Positions 5,712-13,205 of a stretch of 37,341 bases of DNA are shown one piece after another. Numbering within the stretch: the first letter of the stretch is position 1; each line of letters starts with the position of its first letter. The stretch spans positions 1 through 37,341 of IMG/VR virus record IMGVR_UViG_3300027508_000017; one strand, 5' to 3'. Below the pieces are notes generated by a model, which worked only from the letters and a program-made list of their open reading frames with translations, had not been told where the DNA came from and did no database searches. The translations under genes and the position numbers were made by a program. The DNA comes from a virus.

Positions 5712-6269
5712 ATGATGCAAAAATTGAATTTACAGGTAAAAGAAGAACACTCACGTCATTCGTTCTTCTTGTTAATGGAAGAAGTTACATTAGCAACTTG
5801 TAAACAAGCAGTAGAATGGATCTTTGAAAACAATTTCCAAGAAGATCGTGCTGACTTACTTAACATGGTAATCACTTCTCCAGGCGGAGATTTAAATGCA
5901 GCATTTGCATTAGTTGATACTATGCGTGGTTCAGCCATTCCAATTAGAACAATTGGTCTTGGTCAAATCGCTTCAGCTGGTCTTATGATTTTTATTGCTG
6001 GCGAAAAGGGAAATCGTATTCTTACACCGAATACTTCTATTCTGTCACACCAGTATTCATGGGGTGCGTTCGGCAAAGAACATGAGTTGTTCGCAACAGT
6101 CAAAGAGTTTGACTTGACGACCAAACGTATGATTAGTCATTATAAAAAATGCACAGGATTATCTGAGAAGAAAATTCGTGAAGTGCTTTTACCTCCACAA
6201 GATATGTGGTTATCAGCAACCGAAGCAAAAGATTTGGGGTTATGTGATGCAGTTAAAGACATTAATTAA
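5712..6269 (+). CDS. clpP: ClpP-like serine protease
   Basis: A 185-residue protein with the whole ClpP fold layout. ITSPGGDLNAAFALVD (54-69) contains the oxyanion-hole glycines. GLGQIASAGLMIFIAG holds the catalytic Ser88, NTSILSHQ holds His113, and PPQDMWLSATEAKDLGLCD holds Asp164 and the ClpP end motif. ATG 5712 was chosen over an upstream GTG at 5703 because AAAGG (5698-5702) is correctly spaced for it. ClpP forms barrel-shaped tetradecamers fed by ClpX/ClpA. No Clp ATPase is encoded in the window. In phages ClpP could process capsid or tail proteins or remodel host proteolysis. The tmRNA, whose tag ends ALAA, lies about 1.3 kb upstream, suggesting a functional link. Confidence 0.88.
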   Translation: MMQKLNLQVKEEHSRHSFFLLMEEVTLATCKQAVEWIFENNFQEDRADLLNMVITSPGGDLNAAFALVDTMRGSAIPIRTIGLGQIASAGLMIFIAGEKGNRILTPNTSILSHQYSWGAFGKEHELFATVKEFDLTTKRMISHYKKCTGLSEKKIREVLLPPQDMWLSATEAKDLGLCDAVKDIN

Positions 6270-6438
6270 ATACGCAAGATATTCAGGAATGTGGTTTGGT
6301 GTAGTTGTTAACCCATGTCATTGGGAACTGCGTTTTGATTTTTTACATCCAGATGATTTAAATCCTGCAATGCGTGGGATTTTTATTAGTCTCGGTCCAG
6401 TTTGGATTCGAGGTATTATAGATGATGGAACATGGTAA
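6247..6438 (+). CDS. small protein, 63 aa, unknown
   Basis: A 63-residue product from ATG 6247, overlapping the ClpP end by 23 nt. Upstream in-frame starts lie inside clpP and were rejected. GGGG about 8 nt before the ATG may serve as ribosome site. The protein (MQLKTLIKYARYSGMWFGVVVNPCHWELRFDF..., ending RGIIDDGTW) is aromatic-rich with a weakly hydrophobic centre. No family recognised. Confidence 0.55.
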   Translation: MQLKTLIKYARYSGMWFGVVVNPCHWELRFDFLHPDDLNPAMRGIFISLGPVWIRGIIDDGTW

Positions 6439-6449
6439 GGAGAACTAAA

Positions 6450-6704
6450 ATGCCAGAATTAACTAACAACAGTAAAGATAAACTTGGGTTTATCATTGGT
6501 ATAACATTAATCGTTATGACAGCATTAGTATGTTTTACGTTTTATAGTTATCATCAAACCAACGCTATTAAGTCAAATATTGAATCAGCAATCGTTAAAG
6601 GTATTGACCCAGTGGCAGTAAAATGTGCATATTCCAGTGGTGATGTTATGTGCGTAGCCTACGCAGTGGCTCATGGACAAGGAAATACCCCTACTAAAAA
6701 ATAA
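6450..6704 (+). CDS. small single-pass membrane protein
   Basis: An 84-residue protein from ATG 6450, chosen because AAGGAG (6437-6442) is well placed for it. The polar N-terminus (MPELTNNSKDKLG) is followed by a TM helix (about 14-36, FIIGITLIVMTALVCFTFYSY). The C-terminal part, with CAYSSGDVMCVAYAVAHG, holds two Cys that could pair outside the membrane. One-TM proteins near lysis genes can be holins or spanin-like, but there is no direct evidence. A hairpin follows the stop. Confidence 0.6.
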   Translation: MPELTNNSKDKLGFIIGITLIVMTALVCFTFYSYHQTNAIKSNIESAIVKGIDPVAVKCAYSSGDVMCVAYAVAHGQGNTPTKK

Positions 6705-6722
6705 CCCTACAGATCGTAGGGT
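6704..6722 (+). terminator. 7-bp hairpin at gene end, weak terminator candidate
   Basis: ACCCTAC (6704-6710), loop AGATC, GTAGGGT (6716-6722). The stem is perfect, but there is no immediate U-tract; T-rich DNA appears only from 6736. Possibly an mRNA 3'-end structure. Confidence 0.4.
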
Positions 6723-6759
6723 ATCTAAGTCGTTGATTTTATAGGGGTTTTTTGGGGGG

Positions 6760-6788
6760 TTTACAATAATTCAGATCCAGTGTATAAT
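6760..6788 (+). promoter_or_regulatory. sigma70-like promoter related to the repeated promoter
   Basis: TTTACA (6760-6765), 17 nt, TATAAT (6783-6788). It shares TTTAC-NN-TAATTCA and GTATAAT in the same register with the promoters at 1113 and 7599. Start expected about 6795, giving a short leader with AAAGGAA before ATG 6818. Confidence 0.75.
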
Positions 6789-6817
6789 AGTCTTATGATG
6801 ATTGAAAAGGAACTGTT

Positions 6818-7030
6818 ATGAAATATCGTGTTATTGTGAATGGCGTATCTTTTTATACTACAGGTGCTGCTATCAAACGTGGCGTTGGCGATTTTGTTGC
6901 TGTCAATACAGTTGTGCGTCAACTGTTCGAAAATATGTTTAATGCTGTTGGCATTTCTTCCAGAATGCACGTTTATGATCACAAAATGGAAAGAGTGACG
7001 TATGATGTTTCGATTAGTAAAATCGTTTAA
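6818..7030 (+). CDS. conserved phage protein, 70 aa
   Basis: A 70-residue protein starting MKYRVIVNGVSFYTTGAAIKRGVGDFVAVNTVVRQLF. It is predicted to be a small alpha/beta soluble protein. Similar orphans (KYRV.VNGVSFYT) occur in T4-like phages as far as I recall. Good AAAGGAA ribosome site and its own promoter at 6760. Function unknown. Confidence 0.6.
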   Translation: MKYRVIVNGVSFYTTGAAIKRGVGDFVAVNTVVRQLFENMFNAVGISSRMHVYDHKMERVTYDVSISKIV

Positions 7031-7039
7031 GGATATATT

Positions 7040-7594
7040 ATGTCAACTAACCATAGTGAAAATACAACCATTTCAGATCAAGCAGCAATAGAATTTTTGT
7101 GGAAAAAATTAAGTAAATCTAGTACTGCTGGTATCAGTCTTGAACAAGCAAAAACACTGGCGATATGGGGTGGTGTTTCTGTAAGTAATCTTCTAGAACA
7201 AGCTATTCTCGACAACAATAAAAAATTGAAAAAATCTAATAAAGATGGCGAAGATTATACAGATGGTTCTGATGCAAAATATATGACTGCTCGTGCCAGA
7301 AAACATAACAAATATAAAGATAAGCATCAGTATACAAACAACGCTGCAGTATTATCCCCAGCAGCATTAAAAAATAAACATGGTCATTTACGTATATTCA
7401 TAACACACTTAGACGACCGACGTAATAAAACAAATTATAGAATGTTTCTTATTCCACTTCATGATTGGAAAACCAGAATGATGAAAGGTGGAGTTGACTT
7501 TGCATTCTCATCTAAGACTGGAGATTTGGCACCCAGATCCTATAAAAGATGGGGTGAATTCGAGGTCAAAACCTTTAAAGAACTTTGCAAATAA
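7040..7594 (+). CDS. unknown phage protein, 184 aa
   Basis: A 184-residue soluble protein, no family recognised. The N-terminal third is helical and acidic/polar. The middle (about 65-120) is very Lys- and Asn-rich (KKLKKSNKDGEDYTDGSD, then RARKHNKYKDKHQYTNN), which suits nucleic-acid binding or disorder. The C-terminal part (HLRIFITHLDDRRNKTNYRMFLIPLHDW) looks like a folded beta-rich domain. GGATAT lies before the ATG. It ends just before the repeated promoter at 7599. Confidence 0.6.
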   Translation: MSTNHSENTTISDQAAIEFLWKKLSKSSTAGISLEQAKTLAIWGGVSVSNLLEQAILDNNKKLKKSNKDGEDYTDGSDAKYMTARARKHNKYKDKHQYTNNAAVLSPAALKNKHGHLRIFITHLDDRRNKTNYRMFLIPLHDWKTRMMKGGVDFAFSSKTGDLAPRSYKRWGEFEVKTFKELCK

Positions 7595-7598
7595 CTGC

Positions 7599-7627
7599 TT
7601 TACTTTAATTCAATATTGAGGTATAAT
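7599..7627 (+). promoter_or_regulatory. sigma70-like promoter, repeated copy 2
   Basis: TTTACT (7599-7604), 17 nt, TATAAT (7622-7627), 6 nt, ATG 7634. It lies in the second copy (7597-7637) of the 41-nt block first seen at 1111-1151. Transcription is expected to start at the ATG. Confidence 0.75.
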
Positions 7628-7633
7628 TATATT

Positions 7634-7984
7634 ATGATTCTTATTCACACCAGTCTTGGTCGATCCAAGAAACGTAAACAAAATGCAAAGCAACGTGAGT
7701 TGCAAGCATCATGGGAAGCCATGTTGAAGAAGTATGCCACAAAGAAGGTTGCTCCTAGGAAAGAACAATCACTCAGTGATGTATACTCACTCGGTACACC
7801 TGCTTGTCGTGAGACACCTAAGATTCCGAGTCTCCCCTTTACTGGTGGTCCATGTACTAAAGCACCTGATAAAGTGTATACTGGTACTGCGATCAAAGGT
7901 ATTGGCACCATGCATAAGTCGAATGCTGTTCCTATTTTTTCTGATGAACAAGCAGTTGACATTGCTAGAATGAGGAGAGGTTGA
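7634..7984 (+). CDS. conserved basic phage protein of unknown function
   Basis: A 116-residue protein from ATG 7634; an upstream in-frame start would fall inside the promoter. The basic N-terminal helix (LGRSKKRKQNAKQRELQASWEAMLKKYATKK) is followed by a Pro/Gly/Thr-rich region (LPFTGGPCTKAPDKVYTGTAIKGIGTMHKSNAVPIFSDEQA). The C-terminal GTMHKSNAVP resembles orphan proteins of T4-like phages. Function unknown. Its stop overlaps the next ATG. The mRNA is probably leaderless. Confidence 0.6.
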   Translation: MILIHTSLGRSKKRKQNAKQRELQASWEAMLKKYATKKVAPRKEQSLSDVYSLGTPACRETPKIPSLPFTGGPCTKAPDKVYTGTAIKGIGTMHKSNAVPIFSDEQAVDIARMRRG

Positions 7985-8220
7985 TGGAAAAGAAAATCCT
8001 GATGAAGATTCGCTTGAAGCAAGATGGCACTTGGGAACATGTTTATAACGATGGTTCTACGGATCAAGAGTTTTATGAACTGAACATTGTTGAACTTGCT
8101 AAAATGCAACGTGCCAAATACATTGAGCAGTCCCAAGATTATCTGGAACAAGCAGTAGAGTTGTCTGGATATAAAGACGCAATAGAAGTTATTGATTATA
8201 TACAACGAAAGACTAAATAA
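7984..8220 (+). CDS. small phage protein, 78 aa
   Basis: Begins at ATG 7984, overlapping the previous stop by one base, with AGGAGAGG at 7972-7979 as ribosome site. The 78-residue product (MEKKILMKIRLKQDGTWEHVYNDGSTDQEF...) is a short beta hairpin-like start followed by a helical tail. No family recognised. Cotranscribed with neighbours on both sides. Confidence 0.55.
   Translation: MEKKILMKIRLKQDGTWEHVYNDGSTDQEFYELNIVELAKMQRAKYIEQSQDYLEQAVELSGYKDAIEVIDYIQRKTK
8213..8219 (+). promoter_or_regulatory. CTAAATA box at gene junction (doubtful)
   Basis: CTAAATA directly abuts the ATG at 8220. As it encodes the end of the upstream ORF and leaves no room for a start site before the ATG, it may be coincidental. 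Confidence 0.2.
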
Positions 8221-8492
8221 TGAACGCTAAATTGAATAAAATTGTATCTGCAAGTCATATGGGCGACGTAAAGGAAGTGCAAGATCTTTACATTAGCCTA
8301 TTGAATGACAAGATGAAACTTGACAAATTTTTCAGTTTGTATCTTGATAAATTCGGTAACAAAATGGATCCCGAAAAAACAGATACTAACATCTGGAAAC
8401 TTTATAATATTAAATCGAAAGAATATTCTGAACTTAATCATGCTATTAGAACAGCCAATTACTACCTCAATAAACACACTACGAATGTTTAA
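8220..8492 (+). CDS. small phage protein, 90 aa
   Basis: TAATG overlap with the previous gene. The 90-residue product is largely helical (MNAKLNKIVSASHMGDVKEVQDLYISLLNDKMKLDKFFSLYL...) and ends NYYLNKHTTNV. It sits directly upstream of the gp33 homologue, overlapping it by 8 nt, so it probably belongs to the replication/late-transcription operon. No family recognised. Confidence 0.6.
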   Translation: MNAKLNKIVSASHMGDVKEVQDLYISLLNDKMKLDKFFSLYLDKFGNKMDPEKTDTNIWKLYNIKSKEYSELNHAIRTANYYLNKHTTNV

Positions 8493-8700
8493 AACATCAA
8501 ACGAATTTTCTCTTTACATTGAACAGGTTGTCAATGAAAAGCGTATCACTCATATGGACGCTATTCTTGAATACTGTAAAGAAAACTATCTTGAACCACA
8601 AGACATTGCTAAGTTAGTCAACAAGTCTTTGAAGGAAAAGGTAGCACTCAATATGCAAGAACTTAATTATCTCCCTAAGAAAGCACAACTGGATGTCTAA
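8485..8700 (+). CDS. 33: gp33-like late-transcription coactivator
   Basis: A 71-residue protein from ATG 8485; upstream in-frame starts lie inside the preceding gene. The sequence SLYIEQVVNEKRITHMDAILEYCKENYLEP, then AKLVNKSLKEKVALNMQEL, follows the core of T4 gp33 (IEKMVEE....Y.EA...FLEEN.IPE..FAKFI...I.EKI). gp33 links host RNA polymerase to the sliding clamp gp45 and, with sigma factor gp55, activates late promoters. It is shorter than T4 gp33 (112 aa), as in cyanophage versions. TAATG overlap with gp59, as expected from T4 gene proximity. Confidence 0.75.
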   Translation: MFKTSNEFSLYIEQVVNEKRITHMDAILEYCKENYLEPQDIAKLVNKSLKEKVALNMQELNYLPKKAQLDV

Positions 8701-9314
8701 TGGACGGATTCAAAGCGTATAAGTATTACATAGCTGTCAGACTCCATTTCACTAAAGACAATTTCGATGTATTTAAAAATCGTGGTAACCTAAAGGGAAC
8801 ACGTGATGCATTTAATGCTAGGAATGATCGTCTTATGTTTGAGAAACTTGCAAGAAAATATCCAGTAGACAAAGAACTAATACAATACTATGTTGCAAAC
8901 TTTGCTTACGGTAGCGATACTGCGGTTTATTCAATGGAAGAAGCAGATAGTAATTTAATTGAGTGGAATCGAAGAAAGCAGAGTATTACTAAAATCTTTT
9001 CTGATGATTGCAATAGAATTTTATTGGATGCTTGCAAGAACAAATTTAAAGAAGATTCTATTTTTAACTTGACAAATAAAGGTTATTGTAGTATACTTAA
9101 ATTATTCCTTGGTAATCAGATAACACTTGAAACTGTCAGAATTATTGACGACTTTCATCCTATGATTGATTCTTGGAAAACTAACTCATCAATGATATTA
9201 CTTTGGGAAAATGAAATACGTAGAATAGAAAAATCTAAAGGTTTCGTGAAATACGAAAATGTTAAAATTAAAAAGGTTTTTGATAATTTCTTGGAAGAAG
9301 TAAAAGAGTTATAA
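8700..9314 (+). CDS. 59: gp59 helicase-loading protein
   Basis: A 204-residue, all-helical basic protein. MDGFKAYKYYIAVRLHFTKDNFDVFKNRG (1-29), then FNARNDRLMFEKLARKYPVDKELIQYYVANFAYG, follows T4 gp59 (217 aa: G..VYKLYL..K.H....YDV.KY......A...RRDKYFFQKL..KY...EL...F.SNLVAN). gp59 binds forked DNA and gp32 and loads the gp41 helicase on the lagging strand. Position between gp33 and gp32 matches T4-like synteny and supports the call. Confidence 0.85.
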   Translation: MDGFKAYKYYIAVRLHFTKDNFDVFKNRGNLKGTRDAFNARNDRLMFEKLARKYPVDKELIQYYVANFAYGSDTAVYSMEEADSNLIEWNRRKQSITKIFSDDCNRILLDACKNKFKEDSIFNLTNKGYCSILKLFLGNQITLETVRIIDDFHPMIDSWKTNSSMILLWENEIRRIEKSKGFVKYENVKIKKVFDNFLEEVKEL

Positions 9315-9315
9315 A

Positions 9316-9540
9316 ATGGGTAAGACTTGGAATAATCATTCGAAGAAATTCGATGATGAGCAAACCAGTAAGCGATCTGGTAAACATGCCAAACATTCTA
9401 ACAACAAAAAGAGTGGAGGTATGAAAACGCTAAATAGTTATGTTGAAGAAGATTATGATGATCCTTTCGAGGATGAACTTGAAATTCATGATGAGATTTT
9501 TATACAACATAATACTAATACAAACGACGATACTCCGTAA
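9316..9540 (+). CDS. small charged phage protein, 74 aa
   Basis: A 74-residue low-complexity protein. The basic N-terminal half (WNNHSKKFDDEQTSKRSGKHAKHSNNKKSGG) is followed by a strongly acidic C-terminal half (VEEDYDDPFEDELEIHDE). It is probably disordered. It sits between gp59 and gp32 and might bind nucleic acid or a replication protein through either half; that is inference. One base separates it from the gp59 stop. Confidence 0.55.
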   Translation: MGKTWNNHSKKFDDEQTSKRSGKHAKHSNNKKSGGMKTLNSYVEEDYDDPFEDELEIHDEIFIQHNTNTNDDTP

Positions 9541-9557
9541 ATACGAAAGGTAATAAA

Positions 9558-10463
9558 ATGGACATTCAAACACTTCGCAAGATGCGCAATTCTGACTTCG
9601 GCAAAATCGCTGGAGAGTTCGAGAAAATCGCAAATCCCCAAACCCAAACTAAGTCATACGCTGACGATCGCTTCTGGAAACTAGAAGGTGATAAAGCAGG
9701 TAATGGCACAGCCACACTTCGCTTCCTACCACGTGTAGAAGGTGATGAGCTACCTTGGGTACGTATCTTTTCTCATGGATTCCAAGGTCCAACTGGGAAA
9801 TGGTATATCGAAAATTCCCTCACTACTCTTGGTGAGAACGACCCTGTTGGTGAATTGAACACTCAACTGTGGAACTCTGGTTCTGATGCGAACAAGAAAA
9901 TTGCTCAAGCACAAAAGCGTAAACTAAGTTTTATCGCTAACGTGTTGGTTGTTTCTGATCCTAAGCATCCAGAGAACGAAGGTAAAGTATTCCTATTTAA
10001 ATTTGGTAAGAAAATCTTTGATAAGATTATGGACAAAGCACGTCCAACCTTTGAAGATGAGAAGCCAGTAAACGTGTTTGACTTCTGGGAAGGTGCCAAC
10101 TTCAAACTGCGTATGCGTAAGAAAGATGGTTACACTAACTATGACGAATCTGCGTTTGCTGATCCTACCGCAATTTCAAATGATGATGAAGCTATCCTCA
10201 AGATTGCAAACCAGCAACACAAATTGGCAGAGTTCCTCGATCGTAAGAACTTCAAGTCTTATGATGAGTTGAAGAAGAAACTTGAGGAAGTTCTTTCTGG
10301 TGATTCTTTTGCTAGCAAATCTGCTGCAGAACTTTCTGAAGAAGAACGTCCAGTTGCTGCTGCACCAAAGATCGCAAGTAAACCTGCACCATCTATTGCG
10401 TCAGCAAGTGACGATGATGAAGATGTAATGTCTTATTTTGAGAAGATTGCTAAAGAAGATTAA
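9558..10463 (+). CDS. 32: gp32 single-stranded DNA-binding protein
   Basis: A 301-residue protein matching T4 gp32 (301 aa). The N-terminal basic B domain (MDIQTLRKMR...) mediates cooperative binding. The core contains RFLPR, FSHGFQGPTGKWYIENS, FIANVLVVSDPKHPENEGKVFLFKFGKKIFDKI and WEGANFKLRMRKKDGYTNYDES, all characteristic. The C-terminus is a typical acidic A domain (DDDEDVMSYFEKIAKED). The zinc-ribbon cysteines of T4 (CPVC segment) are missing: the segment reads ENSLTTLGENDPVGELN, leaving only the conserved His of SHGF. AAAGG ribosome site. A strong terminator follows. Confidence 0.96.
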   Translation: MDIQTLRKMRNSDFGKIAGEFEKIANPQTQTKSYADDRFWKLEGDKAGNGTATLRFLPRVEGDELPWVRIFSHGFQGPTGKWYIENSLTTLGENDPVGELNTQLWNSGSDANKKIAQAQKRKLSFIANVLVVSDPKHPENEGKVFLFKFGKKIFDKIMDKARPTFEDEKPVNVFDFWEGANFKLRMRKKDGYTNYDESAFADPTAISNDDEAILKIANQQHKLAEFLDRKNFKSYDELKKKLEEVLSGDSFASKSAAELSEEERPVAAAPKIASKPAPSIASASDDDEDVMSYFEKIAKED

Positions 10464-10480
10464 TCTTTAGAGTAGAAAAG

Positions 10481-10506
10481 AAAAGGGAGCTTCGGCTCCC
10501 TTTTTT
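10481..10506 (+). terminator. strong bidirectional intrinsic terminator
   Basis: AAAAGGGAGC (10481-10490), UUCG tetraloop, GCTCCCTTTTTT to 10506. It has a C(UUCG)G loop, T-tract after the stem and A-tract before it, so it can stop transcription of gp32 and of the convergent gp29 gene ending at 10508. Confidence 0.93.
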
Positions 10507-10507
10507 G

Positions 10508-12301
10508 TTATGCAAATCGTGTTCTTATATAACGATTCATTGTCTGTTCTTGATTACGAACAGGTAATTGAACTATTGAATTTTGAGTGGTTTGATTATT
10601 TGTAACTGGTGCTACAACTGTATTTCCACCACCACTTGCGCTGGCACCCATCGCTGCAGTTCTAGCTCCGTCATTGGCAGCTGATTGATTAGAAACAAAG
10701 TTCGCTTGTCCCATCGCTGCACCCATAGCAGCAATTTTTTCAACAGGTAAAGCAGCAATTGCTTTAATGTTTTCTGGTTTAATGTCAGAGAATACTCTTA
10801 GACCAGCACCGAGTTTCTCAACACCAATACCTGCTTTCTCAATATTTTGTCCTTGTTCACCAAGAGCAATAATTTGATCGACAGGAGTTTTTTGCCCACC
10901 TGCCCATGATAGGAAACCAGTAACCAAGTTACTTAAACCACTAGCAACGTTGGCTGCAGCAAAAGCAGCCATACCAAACGATACTGATAGAAGACCAGCA
11001 CCGACCTGCATAAGATTCATACCATCAATAGCAGCTAGTCTTTCGATTGAACTTGTGATCGCATCAATAGTTCCAATGATTGCTTCAGAAATCGTACCAA
11101 TAACACCCATAACTACATCACCGACTGCTGTAATTACACTTGGAATTTGTTGAATAGCAGCTACGAATACGTTTTGAACTACATCTGCTACCTTGATTAG
11201 AACTGGTGCGAATGCTTCCATAAATGGTGCAGCATACTCAAGTGCTTTACCAATACCCATAAACGCTAAAACTGCAGCAGCAAGACCTAACATTACCTTT
11301 GGATTCGCCAAAGCAGAAACACCTTGTGCAATACCAATTAGTATCCCCTTGATTGCGCCACCAATACCTTTACCTAATGAAGAAAGACCTGCACCTAATG
11401 CTTTAAATCCTGCTCCAAGACCACCTAACAAACCAGCACCCATTCCTCCACCATCACTAGGAGCAGCTGCTTTTGATTTATCTCCGCCAAGAGCAGATGT
11501 GTTCTTTGATATTTCTTGCAGTAGTTTAGTTTGGGCTTCTTCTCTGCGAGAAGATTCCATTTCTTCTTCAGAAACATTTACCGCATCATTCTGTTCTTTA
11601 TTGCTCTTCTCAGTTCCAGCTGGTTGTGGTTTTGCTATAAGATTAGCACGTAAATCTGTTTTAGCAAATGCATCAGATAAGGATTCACGTTTAGACAATA
11701 AACGCTGTCCTTCTTTAGTACCAGCTATCTGTTTATCATTTAATCCAGTATCTTTTTTAAACTTCTCCAACTCAGCTTCATTGGACTTAATACTCTTTGC
11801 TGTTTTGTTTCGTTCTTCGAAATCTTGTCCAAGTTCTTTATAAGACTTTTCACTTCCAAGTTTCTTTTGTTGATCAGCGAATTCTCTTGAAGCAATTTTC
11901 TTATCGAAGATACCACCAACATTAATTGCTTTAAGTGCGGTTGTTCCTGTTGCTCTAACTGATCCGAATTTATCAGCTAATCCCTTTCCGAAGTTCGCAA
12001 ATTTATCTTTAATTGAGTCGAATGTTTTAACAGTCTGTGCAATATTTGCAATCGCTTCTGACTCTTCGCCTTTGATGCGTTTCAATTCTTCTGCAGAAAC
12101 TTTACTTACTTCAACAAGTTCTTGTTGTTGTTCAAGTTGTTTCTTTTGAACTTTAAGCATGTCTTCTTCACGTTTAGCTGGAGACCCAGTTTCAACGAGT
12201 GTTCTAATTGTTTGAACGTGCTCCAGCGATAACTGTTGAACTTCCAACAGTTTCTTAAAGTCGCTCGATTGAACGTGGACCATCATCGGTGGTTTAGCCA
12301 T
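10508..12301 (-). CDS. 29: gp29-like tail tape measure / baseplate hub protein
   Basis: A 597-residue protein, almost the size of T4 gp29 (590). N-terminal 300 residues are heptad-rich and charged (coiled coil, e.g. EEDMLKVQKKQLEQQQELVEV). Then comes a Gly-rich stretch (GGGMGAGLLGGLGAGFKALG), hydrophobic helices (about 315-440) and a Gly/Asn/Gln-rich C-terminus. This is typical of tape-measure proteins, whose length sets the tail. The assignment rests on architecture, size and position directly after gp26 and gp51 in the minus-strand operon. Sequence similarity to T4 gp29 is not obvious to me by eye. Confidence 0.72.
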   Translation of the reverse strand: MAKPPMMVHVQSSDFKKLLEVQQLSLEHVQTIRTLVETGSPAKREEDMLKVQKKQLEQQQELVEVSKVSAEELKRIKGEESEAIANIAQTVKTFDSIKDKFANFGKGLADKFGSVRATGTTALKAINVGGIFDKKIASREFADQQKKLGSEKSYKELGQDFEERNKTAKSIKSNEAELEKFKKDTGLNDKQIAGTKEGQRLLSKRESLSDAFAKTDLRANLIAKPQPAGTEKSNKEQNDAVNVSEEEMESSRREEAQTKLLQEISKNTSALGGDKSKAAAPSDGGGMGAGLLGGLGAGFKALGAGLSSLGKGIGGAIKGILIGIAQGVSALANPKVMLGLAAAVLAFMGIGKALEYAAPFMEAFAPVLIKVADVVQNVFVAAIQQIPSVITAVGDVVMGVIGTISEAIIGTIDAITSSIERLAAIDGMNLMQVGAGLLSVSFGMAAFAAANVASGLSNLVTGFLSWAGGQKTPVDQIIALGEQGQNIEKAGIGVEKLGAGLRVFSDIKPENIKAIAALPVEKIAAMGAAMGQANFVSNQSAANDGARTAAMGASASGGGNTVVAPVTNNQTTQNSIVQLPVRNQEQTMNRYIRTRFA

Positions 12302-12304
12302 ACT

Positions 12305-12469
12305 TTACCTTTTTTTCTGTGCTTCTAATCTTTGTTTTTCTTCTTCCAAATGCTTAATTAACATGGCAACATACACTTCTCTTTCAAACGGAATCATATT
12401 CTCAAGTTCCGTTAGCGAGTATTTGTGGTACTGCATCAAAGCGAAATTCATTTTATAATAATTGAACAA
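12305..12469 (-). CDS. 51: gp51-like baseplate hub assembly protein
   Basis: A short ORF between gp26 and gp29. The core MNFALMQYHKYSLTELENMIPFEREVYVAML resembles gp51-type hub-assembly proteins of T4-like phages (YSLTELENM.P.ER..Y..ML), ending in a charged helix (LEEEKQRLEAQKKR). ATG at 12451 gives 48 residues. TTG at 12469 gives 54 and adds FNYYK, a segment I would expect in family members, so it is the given start. In T4, gp51 is a catalyst for hub assembly and is not in the virion. Confidence 0.6.
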   Translation of the reverse strand: MFNYYKMNFALMQYHKYSLTELENMIPFEREVYVAMLIKHLEEEKQRLEAQKKR

Positions 12470-12489
12470 ACTATCATGACAAAGGTTTA

Positions 12490-13203
12490 TTAAAAAAAAC
12501 TTTGGAGTCCCTCCAAAACTTTATGATGCGCACGATTACAAACAGGACAATTATAATTAACTTCTTGTTTTAATCTCGGCATAGTCTCAAAGAATTTTTG
12601 AACTTTAGCAAACTGCTCAGACGTTAAATTATTAATAAAGTCTAATAGTTCTTCTTGACTTTGTTCTTTTCCATAAAATAGTTCGTTACCTTGATAAATG
12701 TAATCAATACACTCAGCAACAATTTTAAATAAATCATCAAGGTTGTTTACATCAAGATTCTGTAATTTCTTTAGCACTTGCATCGTAGGGTATTTCATCA
12801 CAACACCAACATCGCCAAATAAGTGAATTTTATTGTTATGTTCTGGCGATTTCTCTACCTGCAGCTTTGTAATATCAAAAGAGATTTGAACTCTGGCTTT
12901 CTCATCCTCACATACATCGCATGGGAAAATTAAATCTACAGTTTCACCAACAGACTTTGCACGTAATTGAGTGAAAATATATTCCATATCAAATGTTGCA
13001 ATGTCATCGACATTAAAATCTCCAACGACACAAGTTTTAATAACATCTTTAAGCGTATTGACCATAACCAGTGGGTCTTCGCTTTGTTGTGCCATCATTA
13101 ATGCTTTTTCTTCACGAACCAGAAATGGTCTATATTTTACTTCTTTCCCAGTAGATGGGATCGACAACGTATACGTTGGCGTACTACTCATCGGCAATGC
13201 CAT
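12490..13203 (-). CDS. 26: gp26-like baseplate hub subunit
   Basis: A 237-residue protein. ATG 13203 is preferred over GTG 13209 because AAAGGAG is spaced 7 nt from it. TYTLSIPSTGKEVKYRPFLVREEKALMMAQQSED (near residues 8-42) is the signature of the T4 gp26 family (PF12322-type). A zinc-like CDVCEDEK and CPVCNRAHHK pair of Cys motifs is visible in the middle and at the C-terminus, as in the family. gp26 is a hub assembly component. Transcribed between gp16 and gp51. Confidence 0.88.
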   Translation of the reverse strand: MALPMSSTPTYTLSIPSTGKEVKYRPFLVREEKALMMAQQSEDPLVMVNTLKDVIKTCVVGDFNVDDIATFDMEYIFTQLRAKSVGETVDLIFPCDVCEDEKARVQISFDITKLQVEKSPEHNNKIHLFGDVGVVMKYPTMQVLKKLQNLDVNNLDDLFKIVAECIDYIYQGNELFYGKEQSQEELLDFINNLTSEQFAKVQKFFETMPRLKQEVNYNCPVCNRAHHKVLEGLQSFF

Positions 13204-13205
13204 GG

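Noticed and set aside
6178-6246. Longer start for the small gene after clpP
   Set aside because: It would overlap clpP by 92 nt with no ribosome site; ATG 6247 is a better fit.
9430-9436. CTAAATA box within the charged small protein gene
   Set aside because: It is in-frame coding sequence with no gene start in the right position downstream.
11193-11843. 216-residue plus-strand ORF
   Set aside because: It is the shadow of the gp29-like gene on the other strand; proline/serine-rich translation and no ribosome site.
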